From CAWDPQ01 sp049642465 (lineage in GTDB: Bacteria; Acidobacteriota; Vicinamibacteria; Vicinamibacterales; 2-12-FULL-66-21): a DNA stretch of 64,000 bases. This document shows, piece after piece, positions 8,232 to 15,882 of this stretch. The stretch covers positions 67,932 through 131,931 of the forward strand of contig JBAROV010000208.1 in NCBI GenBank assembly GCA_049642465.1, in the 5' to 3' direction. Position 1 is the stretch's first letter. Every line of letters starts with the position of its first letter. The notes under the pieces were generated by a model that saw only the letters and a list, made by a program, of their open reading frames with translations, was not told the DNA's origin and did not search any database. A program made the translations under genes and the position numbers.

Positions 8232-9152
8232 ATGAGCATGAAGAGCCACGAGTTACTTCGATCTCATCCATCCGCAAGGATAGTCGCGGCTAGTGGGCTG
8301 GCCTTGTTTGTCGGTGGCGCGATTGTCCTCGCTGGTGGATTCGGCGACACGACCGGTGGAGGGTTCCTGCTCGGCGGAACGGCGCAACATGCGCAGGATC
8401 CGGAGAACCCCACAAACGACGTGATCAGGATCAACACGGCGCCCGCGCCAGGCGACTGTGTCGCACCCACCTACCTGAACTGTCCGTCAGGCACGGTGTC
8501 ACGAAAACTCAACGTGAAAATCACGAGCCTCGACAACATGCTCGAGTTCAAGTCGTACTTCAAAAACCGGAGCTGTGGCGGCGGTTCGCCGCGAATCCAG
8601 TTGGCCATCGATCTCGACGGTGATGGCGTGTCGGACGGCAACGCGTTTGGGTACACCCCTCCGCCGTTTGCGGGATGTCTGCCCGATCGCTGGCAATACG
8701 ACGATCTGACCGATGAGCTTGCGCGGTGGGATATCTCCCAGCTCGTCGCTGGAGGTTTCCCTCCACTGTCGACGATCTGCATGAATCCGCTATTCAGCGG
8801 CAATCCAGCCATCTGTCCACTCACGACACATAGCGGCTATATCACCTGGCAGGCGTTCGAAGCCGTACTCGCGACGCTCTTCCCGCTGCACAAAGTCTGC
8901 ACCGCTGCACTGGTCGACGATTCCGGGTGGATGCCGGCGGCCGCGGGTATTGCGTACTACGATGTGATCTCCATGGGCCGCCGCACGTGGACCGATCGGA
9001 GCGATACCGCAGGCCGCGGTTTTGCGCAGGGCTGCGGCGCATTATCAGACCACGGTGACGACGATCACGATGGGGACTGTGACAAGGATCACGACGTCGA
9101 TGATCATGATTCTGATTACAAGAAAGACCGTCACGAGAGGTGGGGGAACTAG
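8232..9152 (+). CDS. Secreted protein with Asp/His-rich C-terminus
   Basis: 306 residues. A signal peptide is followed by a Cys-containing mature domain; PRIQLAIDLDGDGVSDGNAF resembles a calcium-binding D-x-D-x-D-G loop. The last ~40 residues are an extreme Asp/His/Lys tail (DHGDDDHDGDCDKDHDVDDH), which would bind divalent metals if exported. Two starts are possible (ATG 8232 or 8238), both served by the GGAGGAGGAGG run at 8221-8231. I recognise no family. It is a single-gene unit closed by the hairpin at 9173-9209. Confidence 0.72.
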   Translation: MSMKSHELLRSHPSARIVAASGLALFVGGAIVLAGGFGDTTGGGFLLGGTAQHAQDPENPTNDVIRINTAPAPGDCVAPTYLNCPSGTVSRKLNVKITSLDNMLEFKSYFKNRSCGGGSPRIQLAIDLDGDGVSDGNAFGYTPPPFAGCLPDRWQYDDLTDELARWDISQLVAGGFPPLSTICMNPLFSGNPAICPLTTHSGYITWQAFEAVLATLFPLHKVCTAALVDDSGWMPAAAGIAYYDVISMGRRTWTDRSDTAGRGFAQGCGALSDHGDDDHDGDCDKDHDVDDHDSDYKKDRHERWGN

Positions 9153-9172
9153 CGGAACGTGAGCGAACAGGA

Positions 9173-9209
9173 GCCGGGTCTCAAGGCGCCAAGCCCCGTG
9201 AGACCCGGC
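9173..9209. terminator. Bidirectional hairpin between convergent genes
   Basis: GCCGGGTCTCA (9173-9183) pairs perfectly over 11 bp with TGAGACCCGGC (9199-9209). It lies exactly between two convergent genes. There is no long T-run on either side, so it may act as a factor-assisted terminator or protect the 3' ends. Confidence 0.6.
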
Positions 9210-9211
9210 CC

Positions 9212-10567
9212 TCAGGATCGAATGAACGCCAACACTTCATCCCGCTTCTTCTCCATCAACTCCGGCGTCGTCGCTTCCAGATTCAGCCGCAGCATCGGTT
9301 CGGTGTTCGACGCCCGCACGTTGAAGTGCCAATCGGGGAATTCGGCGCTCACGCCATCGAGCTGATAAACCTTCCCGTCAGAGTACTTCGCCGCCAGTCC
9401 GTCGAGTTTCTTCGCTACAAGCTCCATGTGGCTGACGCGTGTGTTGATCTCGCCTGAGATGAAGTACTTCTCTCGGAGCGGCGCAAGCAGCTCGTGGAGC
9501 GTCCGTCCCTTTCGCGACATCAGTTCGAGGATCAGCAACGCAGGGATGAATCCGTTGTCCGCGTAGAAGTTGTCGCGGAAATAGTAATGCCCCGTGACCT
9601 CGCCGCCGAAGATCGCCCCTTCCTCGCGCATGCGGCGCTTGAAGAACGCGTGGCCGACCCGATTCATCAATGCCGTCCCGCCGTACTTGGCGACGATGTC
9701 TTTCACCGCATAGCTGGCCCGGACGTCGTACACGACTTTGGCGCCCGGGTGCTTGATTAAAAACGCCTCCGCCAGCAAGGCGGTGATGAAATCGCCGGCA
9801 ATGAACTCTCCGGTTCCATCGATGAAGAAGCAGCGATCCGCATCGCCGTCCCACGCAATCCCGATGTCCGCGCGGTCGCGTTTAACCTGTTCGACGATGT
9901 CGCGGCGATTCTCTTCGATCAGCGGGTTGGCTTCGTGGTTCGGAAACGTGCCATCCACTTCGAAGCAGAGCGCCTTGACCTTACACGGAAGCCGTTCAAA
10001 GAGCTTCGGTGCCACCAGCCCGGCGATTCCGTTGCCGGCGTCGAGGACCACGTTAAAGGGCTTGATGATCGAGGGATCGATAAACGACATCACGTGGTCG
10101 ATGTAATCGCTGGTCACGTCCATGCGCGACACACGACCGGTGTGTTCTGACGGTTGCGGCAAGCGGCCGGAAAGCAGCATGTCGCGGATATCGCTGATGC
10201 CTTCGTCGCCGCTCAGCGGAAACGCCTCGCGCCTCACCATCTTGATGCCGTTGTATTCCTTGGGATTGTGCGACGCGGTAATCTGCACGCCGCCGTCGTG
10301 GCCGTCCCGGGCGACGGCGTAATACATCATGTCGGTCCCCATCAGGCCGTAGTTCACGACGTCGGCCCCCTGACGGCGGGCGCCGTCGATGAACGCCTCG
10401 GTGAGAGACGGAGAGGAGAGCCGCATGTCGTGGGACACGGCGATGCGTTTCGCCTGCAGATAACTGACGAATCCGCGTCCTATCTGCCGCGCCGCGTCCT
10501 CGTTCACTTCCGACGGATACAACCCGCGAACGTCGTAGGCCTTGAAGATCGAAGCGTTGATGGTCAT
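9212..10567 (-). CDS. Phosphomannomutase/phosphoglucomutase (alpha-D-phosphohexomutase)
   Basis: 451 residues, the usual length. It interconverts hexose 6- and 1-phosphates for sugar-nucleotide synthesis in the cytoplasm. The phosphoserine loop ITASHNPKEYNGIKM, metal-binding DGDADRCFFID, sugar-binding GGEVTGHYYFRDN and phosphate-binding RASNTEPMLRL are all present in order. The start codon overlaps the stop of the upstream nucleotidyltransferase gene by 4 nt (ATGA). Together they would turn mannose- or glucose-6-phosphate into the NDP-sugar. The substrate preference (Man, Glc or both) cannot be decided from sequence. Confidence 0.93.
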   Translation of the reverse strand: MTINASIFKAYDVRGLYPSEVNEDAARQIGRGFVSYLQAKRIAVSHDMRLSSPSLTEAFIDGARRQGADVVNYGLMGTDMMYYAVARDGHDGGVQITASHNPKEYNGIKMVRREAFPLSGDEGISDIRDMLLSGRLPQPSEHTGRVSRMDVTSDYIDHVMSFIDPSIIKPFNVVLDAGNGIAGLVAPKLFERLPCKVKALCFEVDGTFPNHEANPLIEENRRDIVEQVKRDRADIGIAWDGDADRCFFIDGTGEFIAGDFITALLAEAFLIKHPGAKVVYDVRASYAVKDIVAKYGGTALMNRVGHAFFKRRMREEGAIFGGEVTGHYYFRDNFYADNGFIPALLILELMSRKGRTLHELLAPLREKYFISGEINTRVSHMELVAKKLDGLAAKYSDGKVYQLDGVSAEFPDWHFNVRASNTEPMLRLNLEATTPELMEKKRDEVLAFIRS

Positions 10568-11619
10568 AAGCGGCTGTAGTCTGTGATAACGGTCTTGTCG
10601 CCGAGGACGAGGTCTCGCTCGAGCGTCGCGCTGCGGCCGATGTGGCAGTTGCGGCCGAGGATCGAACCTCTGACCATGGCCTCGCGTCCGATCCAGCCAT
10701 TCGACCAGACGATCGCCCCGTCCACAACCGCTCCCTCGTCCACGTGTGTGTGCCGGCCGAGAACCGAATAGGGAAGGACGCGCGCGCCGGCCTTCAACAC
10801 AACCCCTTCATCCACGAAGCACGGTCCGTGAAGCTCAGCTCCCTCCTCGACCCGTGCTCCTTGGGAAACCCAGGCGTTCTGGGTGGCACCTGCGAATGGG
10901 GGAGCGGCATACCGGCCATCCATGATGTCACGATGCACTTGCATGTACTTTGCCGGCGTGCCGATGTCGATCCAGTAGCCGTCGTAAATGTAGGCCACGA
11001 ACGTTTCACCGCGCTCGATGAGCGACGGGAAAAAGCTCCGCTCGATCGACCAGGCCGTGTCTTTCGGTATGCGATCGAATGTCTCTGGCTCGAGCACGTA
11101 AATCCCGGCGTTGATCGTGTTGCACGTGATCTCGTCTTCGCCCGGCTTCTCGAGAAACCGCAGGATATTACCGTCGCGGTCTGTCTCGACGAGGCCATAG
11201 GCCCGCGGGTTCTCAACCGGGGTCAGCACGATTGTCGCTTTCGCCCCTCGTTCGCGATGCAAACGAAGCACAGCTCCCAGATCCACCTGCGTCAGCACGT
11301 CGCCGTTGAAAACCACAACCGATTCCGTGAGCTGGTCGCCCGCGTAGCGAATCGCTCCACCGGTGCCGAGCGGGATTGGTTCGACGACGTAGCGCAGACG
11401 AAGTCCGAGGCCCTCGCCCTCGCCAAAGATCTCTTCGATGCGCCTGGGCTGGTAATTCAGGCTCAGGATGGCTTCGTCGATCTCAGCCACCTGTCGCAGT
11501 AGATCGATCTGATAGTAGAGAAATGGACGGTTGAAGATCGGGACGATCGGCTTGGGCGTATGGACGGTGAGCGGCCGCAGGCGTGTGCCTTTGCCGCCTG
11601 CCAACAAAATCGCCTTCAT
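10564..11619 (-). CDS. Sugar-1-phosphate nucleotidyltransferase (mannose-1-phosphate guanylyltransferase-like)
   Basis: 351 residues. The N-terminal nucleotidyltransferase domain begins with LAGGKGTRLRPLT, the nucleotide-binding signature, and contains VFNGDVLTQ with the metal-binding Asp. The C-terminal ~110 residues have hexapeptide-type text (GARVEEGAELHGPCF, DEGVVLKAGARVLPYSVLG), a left-handed beta-helix. This two-domain layout fits GMPP-like enzymes, although glucose- or other sugar-specific paralogs share it. It is the first gene of the operon with the phosphohexomutase, which favours a GDP-mannose or related product. Confidence 0.9.
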   Translation of the reverse strand: MKAILLAGGKGTRLRPLTVHTPKPIVPIFNRPFLYYQIDLLRQVAEIDEAILSLNYQPRRIEEIFGEGEGLGLRLRYVVEPIPLGTGGAIRYAGDQLTESVVVFNGDVLTQVDLGAVLRLHRERGAKATIVLTPVENPRAYGLVETDRDGNILRFLEKPGEDEITCNTINAGIYVLEPETFDRIPKDTAWSIERSFFPSLIERGETFVAYIYDGYWIDIGTPAKYMQVHRDIMDGRYAAPPFAGATQNAWVSQGARVEEGAELHGPCFVDEGVVLKAGARVLPYSVLGRHTHVDEGAVVDGAIVWSNGWIGREAMVRGSILGRNCHIGRSATLERDLVLGDKTVITDYSRL

Positions 11620-11633
11620 AACGCAATCATATA

Positions 11634-11694
11634 AGGGGACTGTCCTCTTTTTCGGGAGCCGCTCCCGTGAAAAAGGGGACAGTCCCCCTTTTTT
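11634..11694. repeat. Palindromic REP-like element (GGGGACAGTCCCC family)
   Basis: Two copies of an (AAAAA)GGGGACAGTCCCC(TTTTT)-type sequence lie in inverted orientation around a short GC centre (GGGAGCCGCTCCC): left arm 11635-11652, right arm 11670-11693. The left copy has one change (GGGGACTGTCCTC). The same family occurs at 46115-46178. The arrangement is like REP/BIME elements mobilised by RAYT (Y1) transposases; no transposase is in the window. It lies between two divergent genes. Confidence 0.8.
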
Positions 11695-11717
11695 CCCGTA
11701 TGCGACAATAACGACGG

Positions 11718-12284
11718 ATGAACCTTCCGAACGCGTTGACGCTCGGTCGCATCTTTCTCGTTCCTCTGCTTGTCGTCGTGCTCCTCACGAAGTTTGAAGG
11801 ACGAATGATCCTCGGCGTGCCCAAGGAACTCGTGGGCGCCGCGATCTTCGGACTCGCCTCGCTGACCGACTGGCTCGATGGCTATCTGGCCCGGCGCCGG
11901 AAGCAGGTGACGACACTGGGGCAGTTGATGGATCCGCTGGCTGACAAGCTGCTCATCACCGCGGCATTCGTCTCGCTCGTCCAGATGGACCTCGCTCCGG
12001 CATGGATGGTTGCCGTGATTCTCGGCCGCGAGTTCGCCATCACCGTTCTGCGGAGCATTGCGCACACCCGGGGCGTGGTGATTGCCGCGTCACCACTCGG
12101 AAAACTCAAGATGGTCACCGAGGTCGTCGCGATCCTGCTCTTGATCCTGGGCGATCAGCATCTGCCGCCGCTGGTCTTTCTCGGCAGAATCGCGTTGTGG
12201 ATTGCCGTTGTCGCGGCCGTCGTGTCTGGCGTCGATTACTACCGCCGCTTCAACCACGTGCTGACCAAGGTCCAGCCCACCTAG
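11718..12284 (+). CDS. pgsA: CDP-diacylglycerol--glycerol-3-phosphate 3-phosphatidyltransferase
   Basis: 188 residues, an integral membrane enzyme making phosphatidylglycerol phosphate, the committed step to PG and cardiolipin. The CDP-alcohol phosphotransferase signature D-G-x2-A-R-x8-G-x3-D-x3-D is complete: DGYLARRRKQVTTLGQL then MDPLADK. N-terminal text MNLPNALTLGRIFLVPLLVV is typical of PgsA, and four to five hydrophobic segments follow. The ATG lies 24 bases after the palindromic repeat; no clear Shine-Dalgarno is seen. Confidence 0.93.
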   Translation: MNLPNALTLGRIFLVPLLVVVLLTKFEGRMILGVPKELVGAAIFGLASLTDWLDGYLARRRKQVTTLGQLMDPLADKLLITAAFVSLVQMDLAPAWMVAVILGREFAITVLRSIAHTRGVVIAASPLGKLKMVTEVVAILLLILGDQHLPPLVFLGRIALWIAVVAAVVSGVDYYRRFNHVLTKVQPT

Positions 12285-12290
12285 CCTTAG

Positions 12291-12307
12291 ATGGGGCTCC
12301 GCCCCAT
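12291..12307. terminator. Hairpin between convergent pgsA and bamD
   Basis: ATGGGGC-TCC-GCCCCAT is a 7-bp perfect stem just after the pgsA stop and before the bamD stop on the other strand. It has no adjacent T-run in the plus direction (the nearest, TTTTTTT, begins at 12344 inside bamD), so terminator function is only likely. Confidence 0.4.
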
Positions 12308-12335
12308 ACCCCGGCTCGGTCGCTCCGTGGGGTTC

Positions 12336-13148
12336 CTAGTCGGTTTTTTTCGCGAGGGTGGAGCGGATCGCTTCCATCCGCTTTTGCGCTTCGGGCAGAT
12401 ACTCGCTCTTCTCGAACTCCTTCACCAGCCGGTCGTAGTAGGGGAGGGCTTCCGCCGGCCGCTGTACTCGCTCGTACGCCTCGGCGAGGTAGAAGAACAC
12501 CGCATCCCGGTTGGTGTACCCGGGATCGCGTTCGAGAAGGCTCTTGAATCGGTCGATGGCGCCGGGATACCAGCGCTGCCGATGGTAGTGCAGGCCGACC
12601 TGGTATTCGGAAGTGCCCAGTCGATCGCGCGCCTGCCGAAGCTTCGTTTTCGCCTCGTCGGCGAGCGCGCTCCGTGAGCCGAATCGTTCGAGAAACACCG
12701 TCAACTCGCGGATCGCCTCGCGGGTTTCCGTTTGATCGCGCTCCGGCGCCCGCATCTGATAGAAGTGCGCCATCGCGAGTTTGTATTGCGCGTAGTCCAC
12801 ACGCTCGTGGGTGGGGTAGTAGGACAGGAACTCGCGGAACTCGTTGATCCCGAGCACAAATGCCTCGGCGGTCCCCTCTCCAAGGTAGGTGTCGCCGATC
12901 CCCAGCTTCGCGTGAGCGCGATAGGGACTTTGCGGATAGACGTCAACGAGCTGCCGGAAGTACTCGCGCGCCGTGAGCCACTTCCTGTCGTTCAGCGCTT
13001 CGGTCCCTCGCTCGAACAGAAACTTGTCCGGTTCTGGCGTGCCGGTTGGCGGCCGCTTGGGGCCGGTCGCGCACGCCGCCGCGACGGTGACGATCACCAA
13101 TACGACGATATGCTGAACGATCGAACGTACAGATCTGAGTGACATCAT
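12336..13148 (-). CDS. bamD: Outer membrane protein assembly factor BamD
   Basis: 270 residues. The N-terminal lipobox (TVAAAC at the end of a hydrophobic run) indicates an outer-membrane-anchored lipoprotein. The rest is TPR text typical of BamD (ALNDRKWLTAREYFRQLVDV, YPQSPYRAHAKLGIGDTYLG, FFYLAEAYERVQRPAEALPY), with AREYFRQLVDVYPQSPYR the signature of the first repeats. BamD works with BamA to insert beta-barrel proteins. The ATG at 13148 overlaps the upstream epimerase stop in ATGA. It is the last gene of the nine-gene aroC operon. Confidence 0.88.
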   Translation of the reverse strand: MMSLRSVRSIVQHIVVLVIVTVAAACATGPKRPPTGTPEPDKFLFERGTEALNDRKWLTAREYFRQLVDVYPQSPYRAHAKLGIGDTYLGEGTAEAFVLGINEFREFLSYYPTHERVDYAQYKLAMAHFYQMRAPERDQTETREAIRELTVFLERFGSRSALADEAKTKLRQARDRLGTSEYQVGLHYHRQRWYPGAIDRFKSLLERDPGYTNRDAVFFYLAEAYERVQRPAEALPYYDRLVKEFEKSEYLPEAQKRMEAIRSTLAKKTD

Positions 13149-14092
13149 GCAACGACCGGGGTATTCGACAGCCATCGATACTCTGCCTGGATCCCTTCCT
13201 CGAGTGAGACGCCCGGGCTGAACCCGAGATCTCGTCGCGCCAGCGTCGTATCCGCGAACGTATCCCGCATGTCCCCCTTCTGTGCCGGTTCGCGCCGAAC
13301 GTCGAGCGGCCGTCCCACGACACGCTCGATGATTTCGAGCACTTGATTGACCGTGACGCGCGATCCACCGCCGATGTTATACGCCCGCCCGGGAACGCCC
13401 CGCTCGCCAGCCGCAATCGTCGCCGACACCGCATCGTCTACGTAGGTGAAGTCCCGCGTTTGTTCGCCGTCGCCAAAGAGAGTAATCGGCGCGCCACTGA
13501 TGGCGGCCCTGATGAAACGATTGAAGGCCATGTCGGGCCGCTGGCGCGGACCGTACACGGTGAAATACCGAACGGAGGTGGTTGGAACAGCGTGATTGAC
13601 GAAGTAGAGATAACAGAGCTGCTCGGCGGCAAGCTTGGTCACGCCGTAGGGCGAGACCGGCTGCGGCAGCGCGTCCTCACGCATCGGGATGGACGCATTG
13701 TCGCCGTAGAGCGATGAGCTCGAAGCGTAGACCACACGGTGCAACTGGCGACCGACGCACGCCTCCAACAAACGCTGCGTCGCCTCGACGTTGTTCTCCG
13801 TATAGGCCTTGAAATCGGTCCCCCAGCTCTTGCGGACACCGGCCTGAGCGGCAAGGTGGAACACGTGCGTCTTGTCTGCGAGGAGAGCAGCAAGGTCGGC
13901 GTGCTGAACGGTGCCGTAGACGAATCGGAAGCCTTTGCGATCGCGGTTGACGGCGAGATTCGCCTCTTTGAGTGGCTTGGGGTAATAGTCCGTGAAGCAA
14001 TCGAGGCCGGTCACTTCGTAGCCGCGGTCGAGGAGCGCCGCTGTCAAATGCGAGCCGATGAAACCAGCGGCGCCAGTTACGAGCGCCTTCAC
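13145..14092 (-). CDS. NAD-dependent epimerase/dehydratase (UDP-glucuronate 4-epimerase-like SDR)
   Basis: 315 residues, extended short-chain dehydrogenase. VTGAAGFIGSHL is the NAD-binding G-x-x-G-x-x-G. The catalytic set is Ser in YASSSSLYG and the YGVTK motif (Tyr, Lys), and C-terminal RDFTYVDDAV is the usual sugar-nucleotide-binding segment. DCFTDYY-P-x-x-K-x-x-N in strand 2 is characteristic of the UDP-glucuronate/galacturonate 4-epimerase branch, so that activity is likely but not certain. The GTG at 14092 overlaps the previous stop (GTGA) and starts exactly at VKALVTG, so the longer open frame upstream is not used. Confidence 0.88.
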   Translation of the reverse strand: MKALVTGAAGFIGSHLTAALLDRGYEVTGLDCFTDYYPKPLKEANLAVNRDRKGFRFVYGTVQHADLAALLADKTHVFHLAAQAGVRKSWGTDFKAYTENNVEATQRLLEACVGRQLHRVVYASSSSLYGDNASIPMREDALPQPVSPYGVTKLAAEQLCYLYFVNHAVPTTSVRYFTVYGPRQRPDMAFNRFIRAAISGAPITLFGDGEQTRDFTYVDDAVSATIAAGERGVPGRAYNIGGGSRVTVNQVLEIIERVVGRPLDVRREPAQKGDMRDTFADTTLARRDLGFSPGVSLEEGIQAEYRWLSNTPVVA

Positions 14093-14484
14093 GCAAACAC
14101 CCGTCGAATCCTCTCCGGCAGCCGGCACGGCCGGCCGTTCACATCCACGGCGGCGTGAACGGTCTTGCCTGACGCGGCCAGCGCGGCGTCCTCGCGCCGA
14201 ACCACCTCGTAGATAAACTGCATCCGGACCGGTGACAGCATCTGGCCCTCAGCCTTCACATCCAACTCATCGTCATACTTCGCCGGTTTGTGGTACGCAC
14301 ACTGCGCTTCGATCACCGGAAGCGCAACGCCCTCGTGTTCCATTTCGCGGTAGCTCCAGCCCAGCGAGCGCAGCAGTTCGGCCCTCGCCACCTCGAACCA
14401 GACGAAATAGTTCGCGTAATAGACCACTCCCATCTTATCCGTCTCGGCGTACCGCACCCGCACCGTCGAAACCGACGAAGGCAT
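14089..14484 (-). CDS. Acyl-CoA thioesterase, YbgC/FadM type (hot-dog fold)
   Basis: 131 residues. RVRYAETDKMGVVYYANYFVWFEVARAE is the YbgC/FadM signature region, with the catalytic Asp of Y-x-x-T-D-x-x-G-V-V-Y-x-x-N-Y (shown here split; residues about 10-37). 4-Hydroxybenzoyl-CoA thioesterase-family enzymes of this type hydrolyse acyl-CoAs, and YbgC of proteobacteria accompanies the Tol-Pal system. The ORF start overlaps rpe by 50 nt, an unusually long overlap, but both protein ends look genuine. Confidence 0.85.
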   Translation of the reverse strand: MPSSVSTVRVRYAETDKMGVVYYANYFVWFEVARAELLRSLGWSYREMEHEGVALPVIEAQCAYHKPAKYDDELDVKAEGQMLSPVRMQFIYEVVRREDAALAASGKTVHAAVDVNGRPCRLPERIRRVFA

Positions 14485-15136
14485 TGCAGACCTCCCTCAA
14501 CTCGCGCGTCGCCCGCGCCGGATCGCCGGTCCCGAAGATTGACTGGCCCGCTACCAGAATCTCGGCGCCAGCCGCGACGATACGCGCGGCGTTGGTGATG
14601 TCTACACCGCCATCGACTTCGATGGGTGCCCGGTTGCCGGCCGCATCCAGCAATTTGCGGACCGCCCGAATTTTAGACTCGCTTCGCGGGATGAAAGTCT
14701 GCCCGCCAAATCCCGGATTCACCGACATGATCAGCACGTGATCGAGGAGCTCGGCGACCTCCTCGATCGTGCTGACGGGCGTCGAGGGGTTGAGCGCGAC
14801 GCCGGCTTTGACGTGCAGACTGTGAATGAGCTGCAGGGTTCGGTGCAAGTGGGGCAGGACCTCCACGTGGACGGAAATCATCGACGCTCCTGCCTCGACA
14901 AAGGCCGGAATATAGCGGTCCGGTTCCTCGATCATCAAGTGTACGTCCAGCGGAATCTTCGCCACTTTCTTGATGCTCAGCACGACTGGAGGACCCATCG
15001 ACAGGTTCGGGACGAAATGTCCATCCATGACGTCAACGTGGAGCATGTCGGCGCCGCCCGCTTCAACAGCCTTGATCTCGGTCCCAAGCGCCGCAAAATC
15101 GGCAGCCAGAAGCGAAGGAGCGATTTTGAGCGGCAT
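14435..15136 (-). CDS. rpe: Ribulose-phosphate 3-epimerase
   Basis: 233 residues; interconverts ribulose- and xylulose-5-phosphate in the pentose phosphate pathway. Motifs: IAPSLLAADF at the start, HVDVMDGHFVPNLSMG (metal His and Asp), DVHLMIEEP, MSVNPGFGGQTFIP, and IEVDGGV (catalytic Asp) with the phosphate loop VAGQSIF. The C-terminal tail after VCNAF runs about 14 residues into the thioesterase gene. The start lies 5 bases after the PASTA protein stop. Confidence 0.95.
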   Translation of the reverse strand: MPLKIAPSLLAADFAALGTEIKAVEAGGADMLHVDVMDGHFVPNLSMGPPVVLSIKKVAKIPLDVHLMIEEPDRYIPAFVEAGASMISVHVEVLPHLHRTLQLIHSLHVKAGVALNPSTPVSTIEEVAELLDHVLIMSVNPGFGGQTFIPRSESKIRAVRKLLDAAGNRAPIEVDGGVDITNAARIVAAGAEILVAGQSIFGTGDPARATRELREVCNAFVGFDGAGAVRRDG

Positions 15137-15141
15137 GGCGT

Positions 15142-15864
15142 TTACCTGCTGACCTCGAGCGAAATCGGCTCTCCCGGCGCGATCTGAAAGCCGCCTTGCG
15201 GGTTCTGACGCAACACAATCCCTGCGGGGACACCCGGATAGGGGTGCTCACCGACTACCGCCACGCGAAAGCCTTTTGCCCGCAGCAAATCGGCGGCCCG
15301 ATCGCCGTTCACCCCGATGAGATCCGGCATGACGTAACTCGTTCCACGCTCACCACGATTCACGAGGAGCGCCACCTGCGCACTCGTCGTTTGCGGAGGG
15401 GGCGATTGCGCCACGACAGCGCCAGCCTGGTACTCAGCCGATCGGATCTCCGCGCCTTTGACCAGTACGAGACCATTCTGCTGCGCCCGGATCTGAGCGG
15501 CGCGTTCGGACTCCCCAACGAATGCCGGCACCTTCAGCGAGCGTGGCCCCGCGCTAATCCACACCTTGACGCTCCTCTGGCGCCGAGTACTGACGCCTGC
15601 CTGCGGTTCCTGCGCGAGAATCTGTCCGGCCGGCACCTTCGGGTCAATCCTCGCCCCTTCCTCCACCTTTAACGCCAGTCCCGAACTCGCCAGCAGCGCG
15701 CTGGCCTCGTTGACGGACCGGCCCATGAGCTCGGGAACGGTTACGTCGCGCGTCTTCAGCGCGAGGCGCATCGCCGCCGCGGCAAATAGCAGATAGGTCA
15801 GCAGCAGGGCCCCGCCGAGGAGGAGCAGCTTGCCGGCGCCCCACACGCGCGTCGTAAAGGCCAT
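15142..15864 (-). CDS. Membrane-anchored protein with three PASTA domains
   Basis: 240 residues. One N-terminal transmembrane anchor (LLLLGGALLLTYLLFAAAAM) is followed by three PASTA repeats beginning VTVPELMGRSVNEAS, LKVPAFVGESERAA and YVMPDLIGVNGDRAA. Each ends with the Q-x-P-x-x-G type strand (EPQAG, SPPPQ, NPQGG). PASTA domains bind peptidoglycan or beta-lactams. Here there is no kinase or penicillin-binding domain attached, so it is a stand-alone periplasmic PASTA protein, possibly a cell-wall sensor. It lies between rsmB and rpe in the operon. Confidence 0.88.
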   Translation of the reverse strand: MAFTTRVWGAGKLLLLGGALLLTYLLFAAAAMRLALKTRDVTVPELMGRSVNEASALLASSGLALKVEEGARIDPKVPAGQILAQEPQAGVSTRRQRSVKVWISAGPRSLKVPAFVGESERAAQIRAQQNGLVLVKGAEIRSAEYQAGAVVAQSPPPQTTSAQVALLVNRGERGTSYVMPDLIGVNGDRAADLLRAKGFRVAVVGEHPYPGVPAGIVLRQNPQGGFQIAPGEPISLEVSR

Positions 15865-15882
15865 GAATGGAAAAGTTTAGCA

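Noticed and set aside
14093..14128. Longer N-terminus of the epimerase
   Set aside because: The GTG at 14092 starts at the Rossmann strand and overlaps the previous stop (GTGA); the extra 12 residues are antisense-free coding of the thioesterase end.
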